From contig NZ_PVTS01000018.1 in NCBI RefSeq assembly GCF_003003035.1, positions 49,971 through 113,970 of the forward strand: a DNA stretch of 64,000 nucleotides. Reading direction: 5' to 3'. Below the pieces are notes generated by a model, which was not told the origin of the DNA, searched no databases, and was given only the letters and a program-made list of their open reading frames with translations. This document shows positions 45,369 to 54,654 of this stretch, one piece after another (within the stretch, counting starts at the first letter, position 1; each line of letters opens with the position of its first letter). Source of the stretch: Marinilabilia salmonicolor. GTDB taxonomy: Bacteria > Bacteroidota > Bacteroidia > Bacteroidales > Marinilabiliaceae. The translations under genes were made by a program, and so were the position numbers.

Positions 45369-48300
45369 TTATCCCCGTGTGTTATAGGGGATGTAAAAAT
45401 AAAACGTGGTCCCCTGGCCCGGATAGGAACGTAACGTTATGTCGCCCCCAAGAGCAGGCAGGATGCTCTTAACAATGCTAAGCCCCAATCCCATTCCTCC
45501 ATACAGAGACTCGGTGTTGTTTTCTGCTTTGCGAAATGGCTGGAAGATGTTTTGCTGCTCCTCCGAGGTTATGCCGATGCCTGTGTCTTCGACGATAAAA
45601 ATCAAAACCCGGTGCGGGGGATCTTCCACTTCCAGATTTGGGATGAAAGAGGTGAGGTCTTTTCCGCTAAATTTGCCCACAGAAAGTTTAATGAAACCTT
45701 CGGAGGTGAATTTTAATGCATTGCCCATGAGGTTTGAAATAACCTGTCGGAGCCGATGCTCATCCGTAAAGACTGATACTTCCTTTAAGGACTCCGGAAT
45801 GTCGAGAATGAGTTCCAAATCCTGACTTTTTCGAGGCTGAAACTCCAGGGTTTTCATTATGCTGCTCAGGAAAGGGCCAAGCTTCACAAATTTTGGGTGA
45901 AAACTCATTTGACCCGTTTCTATTCTGCTGATGTCTATGATGTCATTGATTAATGCCAATAAGTTTTCACCCGATTGTTGAATCAGAGTAAGAAACTCAG
46001 CTTTGTCATTGTCGGAAAGCTCCATGTTGTTGAGCAGCGTTGAAAAACCCACGATGGCATTCATCGGAGTTCTGATTTCATGGGACAGGTTGGCAAGAAA
46101 AGCTGTCTTCAACCGATCCGATTCCTCCGCTTTAATTTTTGCTTTCTCTAAATCGGCAGTTCGGCTGGCCACCAGTTCTTTTAAGTCGTGTCTGTGTAGC
46201 TCCAGTTCCTGGTTTTGCTGCATTACTTTTCGCTGACTTTCTCTGAGTTCCTGAACTGCTTTCTGGAGGTTGCGGGTTTTTTCACGTACAAGTCCGGCCA
46301 ATACTATTTTCTGCCGTTTGAGTAATTGCATGCGCATCAGAAAGATGCCCAGGATGAGAAGAAAAACAAACAGCCCGAAAGCCCATGCAAACCAGGGTTG
46401 GTAATAAAACGGAGCGCTGACAATGATTTGGAGCGTGTCTCCCTCTTCATTCCATACATTGTGGTTATTTGCTCCCTTAACTTTTAACTGGTACTTTCCC
46501 GGAGGAAGGTTGGCGTAAGAGATGATGTGTGCTGCCGGGGCTTCAGACCACTCGGAGTCAAATCCTTCCAGCTTCCATTTTATCAGGTTTTTCTCTGGGT
46601 GACTAAAATTCAGAACCGAGACTCCAATGGAAAGATTGTCTCTCCCATGCGGGATTTTAATGGTTTCGGAAGTAATTTCTTCAATATCAATGGCGCTTTG
46701 TCCTCCAATCGAACTGTTGGGAATACCGGTAAAATAACTGGAAATAAATACCGGAGGAACATATTCATTTAGTTTGATATTTTCCGGGTCAAACTCTACA
46801 AATCCGTTGATGCCCCCCATCATTATTTCTCCTTCGGGGGTTACGTGAACGGCCCGTTCGTTAAATTCCTGACAAAAAGTGCCTTCATCCAAGCCAAATT
46901 CCTGGAGGCTTTTTGTTTGAATATTCAACCGCGTAATGCCGTAGTCGGTGGAGACCCACAGGTTGTTTTGGTTGTCTGCACAGACCGCATAGGTGTTGGT
47001 AGAAAGGGTATGGTTGGCATATTCGTCACTGAGGCTCAGGGTTTGTGTGTTGAGGTGCAAAAGACCACTGCCGAAAGTTGCCAGCCAAATAGAGGTGTCA
47101 TTTTGGGCAGTCATGGAAAGAACATAGTTCCCACGTGAGTACTGGCGGTTTTGGGAACTCTCCAAAATGGCCGGAACTTTCCGGAATTCTTTGGTTTCGG
47201 TGTCAAAGTGGATGAGGAATTCATTTCTTGTGCCAATCCAACACCTTGTATTTTGGTGTGTGAAAACCATATCGGTGACGTGCACGAACTCTGTGTCCCA
47301 GGTTTCTAACGGAAATGGGAAGACAGATTTTGTGCCGTTTGTGGGATTGAAAGTTACAACTCCGGCCTGGGATGTCAACCAGATTCTGTTGTCGGGGGTG
47401 ACTGCCATGCTGCTGAAATTGTTTAAGCGATTCCGGGGAACGGAATCATGGGAAAAGGTGTGCCAGGTAAAATGATTATTGTTTAAATTTGATTCAAGCA
47501 ATCCGCCGGAGGAGGCCAGGAATATTTTTCCGTTGATCTCAACTCCTTCCATGACAATGTTTTGCTTCCTGCCATGGTCGGTGTCCAGCAATTTTTCAAA
47601 TTGCTGATTCGGTCCTTTTTGTCTGAAAAGACCATCGAGGGTCCAGAACCAGGTGCGATGCTTTGAATCTTTCATCAGGAAAAACACCGAAGTATTCTGT
47701 GCATCTGACAACTTACGAATATCATAACCTGTGAAAATATGCTTTTGAAAATCGATGGTTGATAATCCGGAGGGTGTCCCTGCCAGCAATATTGGTTGAT
47801 GTCCGTAAAATTCCAGATCATTAACCTGGTTGTTTATCAAAGCACCGTCTTTCTCGGATGCGGTGTAATTCCGGATGTCTTTCCCAGTTGAATTGGTTTT
47901 AAAGATTCCGCTATTCACGGTTCCTATCCAGATATTGTCCTGGTGATCTGCAGTGATACTGGTTATTTGCTCAATAATCATATCCTGAGATAAGAGGGAG
48001 TATGTCATCTTTTTTTCATCCCATTTCCATAATCGGTTGTGAGTGGCAAGTATGATCTTTCCAGAAGATAGTTGAACAATGTCTTTTACCCACTCTTCTG
48101 TGATAGGACCGCTTTCGAATGATTGAATTCGCTTTAGCAGTGCGCCTTTTTCATCGAAAATAAAAAGCCCTCTTGTCGTACCGGCATAGATGAGGTTACC
48201 CACTTTTTGGAAGCCAAAAGCAGTGAAGTTCATTTCTCCTTCTGTAGTTGTGATGCGTTCAAATGCATTAGGTTCTCTATTCTTGTCGAGATGAACTTTT

Positions 48301-48815
48301 AACAGACCCTGGAGGCTGGTTCCAAGTAGTAGGAGAGAGTCGTTTATTTCACTGATGCTGACAATGTTGTTCAGGAATCTTTGTCCGTCATTGTCAGATA
48401 TGGTCGGAAGCCAGGAGTGAAATTCGGCAGTGTTGAAATCGAAAAAATTGAGACCTCCGAAAACAGTGCCAATCCATAATCCGGAACCATCGGAAGCTGG
48501 TTGCAACGCGCTTATGTTGTTATTGCTCAAAGAGAGACTGTCCTTCTTGTCGTTCTGATAAATGGAAATCATAAGACCATCCCATTTATATAGTCCTCCG
48601 GAAGATCCCATCCATACATAGCCTTTATCATCAGGAGTTATTACCCGTATGTTGGATTGGACTAGCCCTTGCTGTCGTGATAGATTGTCGAAGTAGATTG
48701 ATGGGGCAGATACATTATTTCCCTGCACTGTTTTGAGCACAAACAATAGCAATATGAACCACAAAAGCCTTAAAAAAAGTGGTTTTCTTAAAGAGTTGCC
48801 TGGGAATAGAGACAT
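45369..48815 (-). CDS. Propeller-type sensor histidine kinase without receiver domain
   Basis: A 1148-residue membrane sensor. After a signal/anchor (LFLRLLWFILLLFVLKTVQG), about 14 two-component-propeller repeats form the periplasmic part (about residues 35-650: DDKGYVWMGSSGGLYKWDG, DNRIWLTSQAGVVTFNP and others), then a Y_Y_Y domain (about 700-770, HISYANLPPGKYQLKVKGANN), one membrane helix (WFAWAFGLFVFLLILGIFLM), a coiled coil, HisKA (NLSHEIRTPMNAIVGFS) and HATPase_c (GNALKFTSEG, VEDTGIGI, GMGLGLSIV). It stops right after the ATPase, lacking the receiver and AraC domains of full hybrid systems; a separate regulator must receive the phosphate. Its ligand is unknown, and no polysaccharide locus is adjacent. 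Confidence 0.92.
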   Translation of the reverse strand: MSLFPGNSLRKPLFLRLLWFILLLFVLKTVQGNNVSAPSIYFDNLSRQQGLVQSNIRVITPDDKGYVWMGSSGGLYKWDGLMISIYQNDKKDSLSLSNNNISALQPASDGSGLWIGTVFGGLNFFDFNTAEFHSWLPTISDNDGQRFLNNIVSISEINDSLLLLGTSLQGLLKVHLDKNREPNAFERITTTEGEMNFTAFGFQKVGNLIYAGTTRGLFIFDEKGALLKRIQSFESGPITEEWVKDIVQLSSGKIILATHNRLWKWDEKKMTYSLLSQDMIIEQITSITADHQDNIWIGTVNSGIFKTNSTGKDIRNYTASEKDGALINNQVNDLEFYGHQPILLAGTPSGLSTIDFQKHIFTGYDIRKLSDAQNTSVFFLMKDSKHRTWFWTLDGLFRQKGPNQQFEKLLDTDHGRKQNIVMEGVEINGKIFLASSGGLLESNLNNNHFTWHTFSHDSVPRNRLNNFSSMAVTPDNRIWLTSQAGVVTFNPTNGTKSVFPFPLETWDTEFVHVTDMVFTHQNTRCWIGTRNEFLIHFDTETKEFRKVPAILESSQNRQYSRGNYVLSMTAQNDTSIWLATFGSGLLHLNTQTLSLSDEYANHTLSTNTYAVCADNQNNLWVSTDYGITRLNIQTKSLQEFGLDEGTFCQEFNERAVHVTPEGEIMMGGINGFVEFDPENIKLNEYVPPVFISSYFTGIPNSSIGGQSAIDIEEITSETIKIPHGRDNLSIGVSVLNFSHPEKNLIKWKLEGFDSEWSEAPAAHIISYANLPPGKYQLKVKGANNHNVWNEEGDTLQIIVSAPFYYQPWFAWAFGLFVFLLILGIFLMRMQLLKRQKIVLAGLVREKTRNLQKAVQELRESQRKVMQQNQELELHRHDLKELVASRTADLEKAKIKAEESDRLKTAFLANLSHEIRTPMNAIVGFSTLLNNMELSDNDKAEFLTLIQQSGENLLALINDIIDISRIETGQMSFHPKFVKLGPFLSSIMKTLEFQPRKSQDLELILDIPESLKEVSVFTDEHRLRQVISNLMGNALKFTSEGFIKLSVGKFSGKDLTSFIPNLEVEDPPHRVLIFIVEDTGIGITSEEQQNIFQPFRKAENNTESLYGGMGLGLSIVKSILPALGGDITLRSYPGQGTTFYFYIPYNTRG

Positions 48816-48901
48816 AAATTCTTGGTCTAAAGTAATTGGGTCTTGAAAAGTTAAGATACAAAAAGAATTTTGTTTTTAAACATTGGTGTCTGGTTTAAAA
48901 T

Positions 48902-49200
48902 TTGAGATTGCTTCACTACGTTACCAATGACAGATTTTTACAACAACCGGAAAGTCAAGGTTGTAATTGTTGGCCCCCATTCGGGGACCTGATTCCAATC
49001 GTTCAGCCTTACCCCGGGTTATCGACCCGGGGTTATTAAAATTTGCCCCTTTCAGGGACGAGCCAATTCTGTCATTTACACATTATTCCCCAAACTTTTT
49101 TGGGGTAGGCACTCGCAATGACGGGGCTTTGCTATAAGCCTTTTGAACAGCGTCATTGCGTGCAAAGCGAAACAATCTCCTTTTAAAAGGAATAGTTTCT
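48902..49200. repeat. Palindromic-repeat block in the sensor kinase-mutS2 gap
   Basis: The gap 48816-49452 carries no gene. It contains TTGAGATTGCTTCACTACG (inverted match to 23080-23116), a hairpin pair ACCCCGGGTTATCGACCCGGGG with a further GCCCCTTTCAGGGAC, GGCACTCGCAATGACGGGG, and GCGTCATTGCGTGCAAAGC...AATCTCC. These are degenerate forms of repeats widespread in this phylum. No transposase remnant is visible. Confidence 0.6.
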
Positions 49201-49228
49201 CCGGACAATAGTGGTTTTTAACCTATCT

Positions 49229-49380
49229 TATATATTTCAATAGTCTGTTAAGTTTTTTAAAGTATTGTAAATTAAGTCTTTGTAATTAAGTGGATGTTTT
49301 TGATGAAATTCAGAATGTCAATGTTATACAATTGTTCCAGCCTCTAACCTCTAACCTCTGAATATCTAACGATCTGTTGA
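49229..49380 (+). repeat. ~150-bp direct repeat R2, left copy
   Basis: A non-coding segment that aligns end to end with 53370-53523 in the same orientation. Shared strings include TGTTAAG/CGTTAAA, GTTTTTGATGAAATTCAGA against GATTTTTGATAAAATTCAGA, TCTAACCTCTAA, and AATATCTAACGATCTGTTGA against TAATCTAACGATCTATTGA. By eye about two thirds of positions agree. Confidence 0.6.
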
Positions 49381-49452
49381 TACATGAATTGTCAATTCAG
49401 GGTTAAAAAAATGGTCGATAAAGCCAAATTATGCAGGCTGATTGCAAGCAAA

Positions 49453-51957
49453 CTATGAAATTTCCACAATGGTAATTCCGCTTCCGCCGTATTGAACATG
49501 TTCATCATAATAACGGGAAACAAATGGCAAGGTTGCAATATGTTGACGAATTAATTCCCGCAATATTCCGTTTCCTTTTCCATGGAGAATTTTAACTGTT
49601 TCGGCACTACAAAGTAAGGCCTCGTCCAGATGATTCAGGACTTTCGTCACGGCTTCCTCTGCACGCATTCCACGAACATCTATGTCCGGGCTGAACGACA
49701 GTTTTTTGTCTCTCAGACGATCGGAGTAAGTGGAATTGCTGCGTGTTGCGCTTTGCCGGAGTGATTTTTTATAATCGTTTTTACTGATGCGTTTTAACCT
49801 GACGATTTTGATGGTGGTAATCAGTTGCCCAAAGGCCACCACTGCATCCTTCCCATTGACTTCAATGATTTGTCCGGGTACACTTTGTCCTTCCAAAAGC
49901 ACTGCATCACCCGGTTCAAATGGTTTGTTGGGTTCAGCTTTTTTTTCGGGAGACTCTTTTTTCAATGAGGTTTCGGTGCCTGTCTCTTTACTTTTTTTCT
50001 TTCCTGACTGCCGATCCTTGATTTTCTTAATTTTCTTGTCCAGCTTCCTTTGCAGTTCTTCATCAATGCCGGTTTGTTCTACCTGCTCTTTAAAATCGTT
50101 CAGGTTTTTGCGAAGCGATTTTGTTTTTTCTTTCTCAGCCTGTGCTTCCCGGATTTCCCTGATGGTTTTCTCAATCTCCCGGTTGGCGGATGCAAGTATT
50201 TCGTTGGCCTCTTTCTTTGCAGCCTCCAATATTTTGTTTCGTTCGGTTTTCAGTTTTTCCAGATCGTGTTCATATCTGGAGGTAATGCTTTCCAGTTGTT
50301 TGTCCCGATCACGAACAGACTGTCGCTTCTTTTCCCAATATCTTTTGTCACGGATGATCTCACGCAGATGCTTGTCAAAATTGATGTGTTCTTCCCCCAG
50401 GCGGTTTTTTGCTTTTTCCAGAATGTTTTCCGGCAGCCCGGTTTTTCTGGCAATTTCAAAGGCAAATGAGCTTCCCGGCTGTCCCATTTCCAGTTTAAAG
50501 AGTGGCTGAATAAGATGGGTGTCAAAAAGCATGGCCCCATTGATGATGCCGGAATTTTCCGATGCAAAATGTTTCAGGTTGGTGTAATGGGTGGTAATGA
50601 CTCCGTAAACCTGTTGATTGTTGAGCTGTTCCAGTACCGCTTCAGCGATGGCACCTCCCAGCATGGGCTCAGTTCCTGTTCCAAACTCATCAATAAGCAG
50701 AAGTGATTTTTCATCACAGTGGCGGATGAAGTTTTTCATATTCAGCAAGTGGGAACTGTAGGTACTCAGGTCATTTTCAATAGATTGTTCGTCTCCGATA
50801 TCCATGAAAATGCTGTTAAAGAATCCCATCTGGGAGTTTTCACTTACCGGAACAGGCAGGCCGCACTGAAGCATATATTGAAGTAATCCTACTGTTTGAA
50901 GACATACAGACTTACCTCCGGCATTGGGGCCGGATATAAGCAGAATACGTTGTTCTTCATTTAGTTCAATGTCCAGTGGTATCACCGGTTTTTCTGCCGC
51001 CTTGTTTTGAAGATAGAGGAGTGGGTGCATGGCCTTTTCCCATAAAAAGGCAGTTTTTTGGTGAACTTTGGGAACTGTTCCGTCTATCCTTCTGGCGAAC
51101 ATTGCTTTAGCCCTGATAAAATCGATAATACCCAGAAATCTGAAGGCATATAACATCTCTTCCATGTAGGGACGGAGAAAAACCGATAGTTCAGAAAGAA
51201 TTTTAACCAACTCACGGCGTTCGGCGTAGTTGAGTTCTCTTATTTCGTTGTTAATTTCGACAATTTCGGTGGGTTCGATGTAAGAGGTTTTACCGGTGGC
51301 CGATTCATCCTGTACGATTCCTGAGATTTTACGTTTATTGGCTGATAGAACAGGGATGACAGCACGACCATCGCGGATGGAGATGGTGGCGTCCGGATCC
51401 ACAATGCCTTCTTGCTGAGCCCTTTTTAGTATGGCAGACATTTTACCCGATATACTGCCCTGCTTACTTTTGATTTCCCTGCGGATGCGTTGTAATTCCG
51501 GGGATGCATTGTCTCTTACCTCTCCTTGTTTATTAATGATGGTGTCGATTTTGTCCAGCACGGCGGGGTAGATCATTACCGGTTCGGCAAGATTGTAAAG
51601 CGCAGGGAATTCCTCTTTTTCTTTCGACTCGATGAATCGCAGAATTTCCCTTACACTACCCAGTGCCCTGCGTAAATCAAAAAGTTCGCTGACTTCCAGA
51701 AAAAGCCCTTCCACTCTCAGTTTTTTCAGTGGTTTACGAACGTCAAAGAAGTTGCCGGCCGGCATTTCGCGACCGTCATCTGAGATATGCATCATTTCAT
51801 GGGTTTGCTTCAGCCAGTTGGTGACATTCTCATAATGATTTGAGAAAGTCATTTTTTCGGCACGTTCGCGTCCCATCTCACTCAGGCAGCCCTCTGTTAT
51901 GAAGGCTCTTATCTTATTGAAATAAAGTTTTTGTTCAAATGTATCCGGATATATCAC
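49453..51957 (-). CDS. mutS2: Endonuclease MutS2 with Smr domain
   Basis: A MutS-family ATPase that limits homologous recombination and, in some bacteria, rescues collided ribosomes. The GTG at 51957 is preferred (V-IYPDTFEQKLYFNKIR matches the usual family start M-IYP.nFE.K); the ATG at 52008 would add 17 unrelated residues. 834 residues: core and clamp regions, Walker A ISGPNAGGKSVCLQ (about 340), Walker B LLLIDEFGTGTEP (about 417), a long coiled coil (about 500-630), an SH3-like piece, and the C-terminal Smr nuclease domain with DVRGMRAEEAV and ILHGKGNGILRELIR. No MutL is near. Confidence 0.94.
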   Translation of the reverse strand: MIYPDTFEQKLYFNKIRAFITEGCLSEMGRERAEKMTFSNHYENVTNWLKQTHEMMHISDDGREMPAGNFFDVRKPLKKLRVEGLFLEVSELFDLRRALGSVREILRFIESKEKEEFPALYNLAEPVMIYPAVLDKIDTIINKQGEVRDNASPELQRIRREIKSKQGSISGKMSAILKRAQQEGIVDPDATISIRDGRAVIPVLSANKRKISGIVQDESATGKTSYIEPTEIVEINNEIRELNYAERRELVKILSELSVFLRPYMEEMLYAFRFLGIIDFIRAKAMFARRIDGTVPKVHQKTAFLWEKAMHPLLYLQNKAAEKPVIPLDIELNEEQRILLISGPNAGGKSVCLQTVGLLQYMLQCGLPVPVSENSQMGFFNSIFMDIGDEQSIENDLSTYSSHLLNMKNFIRHCDEKSLLLIDEFGTGTEPMLGGAIAEAVLEQLNNQQVYGVITTHYTNLKHFASENSGIINGAMLFDTHLIQPLFKLEMGQPGSSFAFEIARKTGLPENILEKAKNRLGEEHINFDKHLREIIRDKRYWEKKRQSVRDRDKQLESITSRYEHDLEKLKTERNKILEAAKKEANEILASANREIEKTIREIREAQAEKEKTKSLRKNLNDFKEQVEQTGIDEELQRKLDKKIKKIKDRQSGKKKSKETGTETSLKKESPEKKAEPNKPFEPGDAVLLEGQSVPGQIIEVNGKDAVVAFGQLITTIKIVRLKRISKNDYKKSLRQSATRSNSTYSDRLRDKKLSFSPDIDVRGMRAEEAVTKVLNHLDEALLCSAETVKILHGKGNGILRELIRQHIATLPFVSRYYDEHVQYGGSGITIVEIS

Positions 51958-52140
51958 AATGATCTCTTTTGCTGCAAAATTAAATAAAAGATTGGGCTGT
52001 TCATGCACCCGGGTGTGTTAAAATGCTGATATAATTCATGTGAGAGAACTGTCAAATAATGAGAATCGTCTGTTTTTTTGATGTTGTCACCTCTTAAATT
52101 AGCACCGTGATTCAATTGTAAATTTTCTATTAAAATATGG

Positions 52141-53310
52141 ATGAAAATGGGGGCTGTTAGTAAACTCAGAGAGCGTGGATTTTTGGAGCGCCGGCGATAT
52201 GAGGCAGTAGTATTTTTGTTAGTGTCGGGGCTGTTTTTCGGGTTTCTGGGCAGCGAAATGGGAATGGCCAATTTGTTAAACACCCTGATGCGGACAGCCC
52301 ATGATTTGTTGATGAATACCGTGTTGTTTATATTAGGAATTACTGTGCTTACCGGTGCTTTAGGGAAACTGATGATTGAATTTGGCGTGGTGCGTTTGCT
52401 TGAGTTGTTGCTGGCACCTCTTATGCGGCCGCTCTTTAAACTTCCCGGAGTTGCTTCGCTGGCAGGTTTGATGACTTTTTTTTCCGACAATCCGGCAATT
52501 ATCAGTCTTGCTAACGATAAGCATTTTAACCGTTTTTTTAAGAAAAAGGAATTACTTTCTCTTACAAACTTTGGAACCGCTTTTGGGATGGGGCTGATTG
52601 TACTTGCTTTTATGAGTAGTTTGGGATTCTTTAAAGGAGCCATGATTGGATTGGTTGGAGCCGTGGCAGGGGCGATTGTCAGTACCCGCATGATGCAGTA
52701 TCTTTTGAAAGGACTTCCCGAAGGAAATGAGGAAATATCAAAGAAAGACGGAAATTTAGAAAAGGTTCGTTTCGATTCTAAAGGGCCCGTTTTTCAACGT
52801 TTTCTGAATGCGGTGCTCGATGGAGGGAAATCGGGGGTTGATCTTGGATTGTCAATTATTCCGGGAGTTTTGGTTATCAGCACATTTATTATGGTCGTTA
52901 CTTTTTCGGTGAGTGATCCATCGGTTGGTTATCAGGGGCTGGCCTATGAGGGAGTCCCGGTGTTGCCGCGCCTTGCCGGTTATTTTTCAGGGGTTTTTGA
53001 ATTTTTGTTTGGTTTTGAACATCCTGAGCTAATTGCTTTTCCGGTTACTTCTTTGGGGGCAGTCGGAGCTGCCTTGTCAATGGTTAAAGCCTTTGTTGCC
53101 CAGGGTATTGCCGGTGGTAACGAGATTGCTGTATTTACTGCCATGGGAATGTGCTGGAGTGGCTATTTGAGTACCCACACAGCCATGCTCGACACGTTGG
53201 GCTATAGGGAACTTACGTCAAAAGCTCTTTTGGCGCATACCCTGGGGGGAGTGGTTGCCGGTATAGTGGCTCACCTGATCTTTGTCTTTATCACTTACCT
53301 GGGATATTGA
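52141..53310 (+). CDS. Nucleoside-recognition (Gate) domain membrane protein
   Basis: A 389-residue inner-membrane protein with about ten helices. Two Gate-type segments are visible: LLMNTVLFILGITVLTGALGKLMIEFG...LAPLMRPLFKLPGVASLAGL and, in the second half, DLGLSIIPGVLVISTFIMVV. The strings SDNPAIISLANDKHF and NFGTAFGMGLIVLAF are distinctive. Gate proteins resemble nucleoside transporters and the sporulation proteins SpmA/SpmB, but in this non-sporulating phylum the role is unknown. It is divergent from mutS2. Confidence 0.8.
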   Translation: MKMGAVSKLRERGFLERRRYEAVVFLLVSGLFFGFLGSEMGMANLLNTLMRTAHDLLMNTVLFILGITVLTGALGKLMIEFGVVRLLELLLAPLMRPLFKLPGVASLAGLMTFFSDNPAIISLANDKHFNRFFKKKELLSLTNFGTAFGMGLIVLAFMSSLGFFKGAMIGLVGAVAGAIVSTRMMQYLLKGLPEGNEEISKKDGNLEKVRFDSKGPVFQRFLNAVLDGGKSGVDLGLSIIPGVLVISTFIMVVTFSVSDPSVGYQGLAYEGVPVLPRLAGYFSGVFEFLFGFEHPELIAFPVTSLGAVGAALSMVKAFVAQGIAGGNEIAVFTAMGMCWSGYLSTHTAMLDTLGYRELTSKALLAHTLGGVVAGIVAHLIFVFITYLGY

Positions 53311-53369
53311 GCAATCCTGGTTTTGTTGTTTAAAGCTGAGATTGTATGGCGACCAAAGGCACTCTCCAT

Positions 53370-53523
53370 ATATTGATATTTGGCAAAGTCAATAATCCGT
53401 TAAACTTTTTCAAGGTTCTGGCAATTATTGCTTTAAGTTTAAATGATTTTTGATAAAATTCAGATCGTCAGTATTATATGACTTTTCTAACCTCTAATTT
53501 CTAATAATCTAACGATCTATTGA
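53370..53523 (+). repeat. ~150-bp direct repeat R2, right copy
   Basis: Right-hand partner of the copy at 49229-49380, same orientation. The two enclose mutS2 and the Gate-protein gene. The segment lies in the gap before the anti-sigma-like gene and codes for nothing recognisable. Confidence 0.6.
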
Positions 53524-53544
53524 AAAGCCAAAATCAGAACAGGA

Positions 53545-53949
53545 TTATATGTTTGATAATTTTTGCAGTAGCTGATCCACAGCAAGCAAAAGTCCGACAG
53601 CAAGGGTGGATCCTAAAACCAGGAGATGAACCGGCTCTATCCAGGAATAGAGCGACTGGAAAGCTCCGCCGAGGTTATGAACCCATTGAAACTGGCTTTC
53701 TCCGGTGAAGAGTCCCGCATCATACATATAGCCCAAAGCAAAAAGAACCAATACGGCCGGGACAATCCACCAGCGGTTTTGCTTATCCACAATGGGTTTG
53801 TAAAAACGGGGTTGAGAAACCCAGTCGGCCATTACCTGATTCATTACCTTCCGATTGAAATCGCTGGATGGAATGTGATCGGGCTGGAATTCAGTATGAA
53901 ACAGCTCTCTGATTTCCCGGTCTTCTATTTCTTCATTGTATTTCTTCAT
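53545..53949 (-). CDS. Putative anti-sigma factor, membrane-bound
   Basis: A 134-residue protein with an N-terminal cytoplasmic part of about 65 residues (IEDREIRELFHTEFQPDHIPSSDFNRKVMNQV) and two membrane helices (WWIVPAVLVLFALGYMY and HLLVLGSTLAVGLLLAVDQLL). There is no zinc-type HxxxCxxC motif. It starts 12 bases after the stop of the ECF sigma gene, the usual place for the cognate anti-sigma. The assignment is by position and topology, not by family match. Confidence 0.7.
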   Translation of the reverse strand: MKKYNEEIEDREIRELFHTEFQPDHIPSSDFNRKVMNQVMADWVSQPRFYKPIVDKQNRWWIVPAVLVLFALGYMYDAGLFTGESQFQWVHNLGGAFQSLYSWIEPVHLLVLGSTLAVGLLLAVDQLLQKLSNI

Positions 53950-53961
53950 GGCTTTTTCTCC

Positions 53962-54528
53962 TTAAATCAGTGAATCAACCTCCTTGTTGAGAATTGACTG
54001 CAACATTTTGTGAAGGTTTTGTCTGCCTCTGAAAAGTTTAACTTTTACGTTGGCAGGGGATAGTCCGGTAATTTCTGCAATTTCGTCCACTTTGTTATCT
54101 TCATAATAGTAAAGAGTCAAAATGGTGGCCTCATCTCCCTTTAATCTTTTCAGAGCCTCTTTTAAAAATTTGCTTCTGTCACCGTCAAACAGGATGTCTC
54201 CCGGGTTCTGACTTTCCTCCGGGTGAAAGGTTGTTTCGTTTATCGGTACCTCTCTGTTTTTTGTTTTTCTCAATCTGGAAATGGCCTGTCGGTAAGCAAT
54301 CCGGTATATCCAGGTTGAGAAAGCCGAACGTCCTTCAAATGAGTCCAGAGCTTTGTATGCTTTGAAAAACGTATCCTGAGCAACTTCTTCAGCATCCGGT
54401 TCGTTTTTTAAAACCTGAAGTGCCAGCGTATAAACCATGTGACGGTACTTGTCGATTAGTATCGAGTAGGCACCCACATCGCCCTGCTTTATCTTCTTTA
54501 TTATTTGCTTTTCGTCTCCGGTTTTCAT
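53962..54528 (-). CDS. ECF-family RNA polymerase sigma factor
   Basis: A 188-residue sigma-70-like protein. Region 2 spans about residues 20-90 (YSILIDKYRHMVYTLALQVLKNEPDAEEVAQDTFFKAYKALDSF, then FSTWIYRIAYRQAISRLRK) and region 4 about 125-180 (KEALKRLKGDEATILTLYYYEDNKVDEIAEITGLSPANVKVKLFRGR). The promoter found just upstream has ECF form and repeats on the opposite strand before the divergent gene, which suggests that the factor activates itself and that neighbour. Confidence 0.95.
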   Translation of the reverse strand: MKTGDEKQIIKKIKQGDVGAYSILIDKYRHMVYTLALQVLKNEPDAEEVAQDTFFKAYKALDSFEGRSAFSTWIYRIAYRQAISRLRKTKNREVPINETTFHPEESQNPGDILFDGDRSKFLKEALKRLKGDEATILTLYYYEDNKVDEIAEITGLSPANVKVKLFRGRQNLHKMLQSILNKEVDSLI

Positions 54529-54539
54529 TGTGATGGTAT

Positions 54540-54567
54540 GACGCCTTCTCCTGTAAGATGGTTACAA
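54540..54567 (-). promoter_or_regulatory. ECF-type promoter of the sigma factor operon
   Basis: The minus strand reads TTGTAACC (54560-54567), 16 bases, then CGTC (54540-54543), 11 bases before the sigma ATG. AAC in the -35 and CGTC at -10 are classic ECF signals. The transcript would be nearly leaderless. Confidence 0.75.
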
Positions 54568-54596
54568 GTTAATATTAAAAAAAAACTGAGTCCAGT

Positions 54597-54624
54597 TTGT
54601 AACCGATTAAAACGTGGTGGCGTC
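54597..54624 (+). promoter_or_regulatory. ECF-type promoter of the divergent membrane-protein gene
   Basis: TTGTAACC (54597-54604), 16 bases, then CGTC (54621-54624), with GG directly before CGTC, exactly as in the opposite promoter. The start would be near 54631, ~24 bases before the ATG at 54655. Confidence 0.75.
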
Positions 54625-54654
54625 CAACGGGCAAAACCAATTAAAATTAACGTT

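Noticed and set aside
48902..49200. Possible CRISPR-like or IS remnant because of several palindromes
   Set aside because: Spacing is irregular, there are no equal-length spacers, no cas genes and no transposase fragments.
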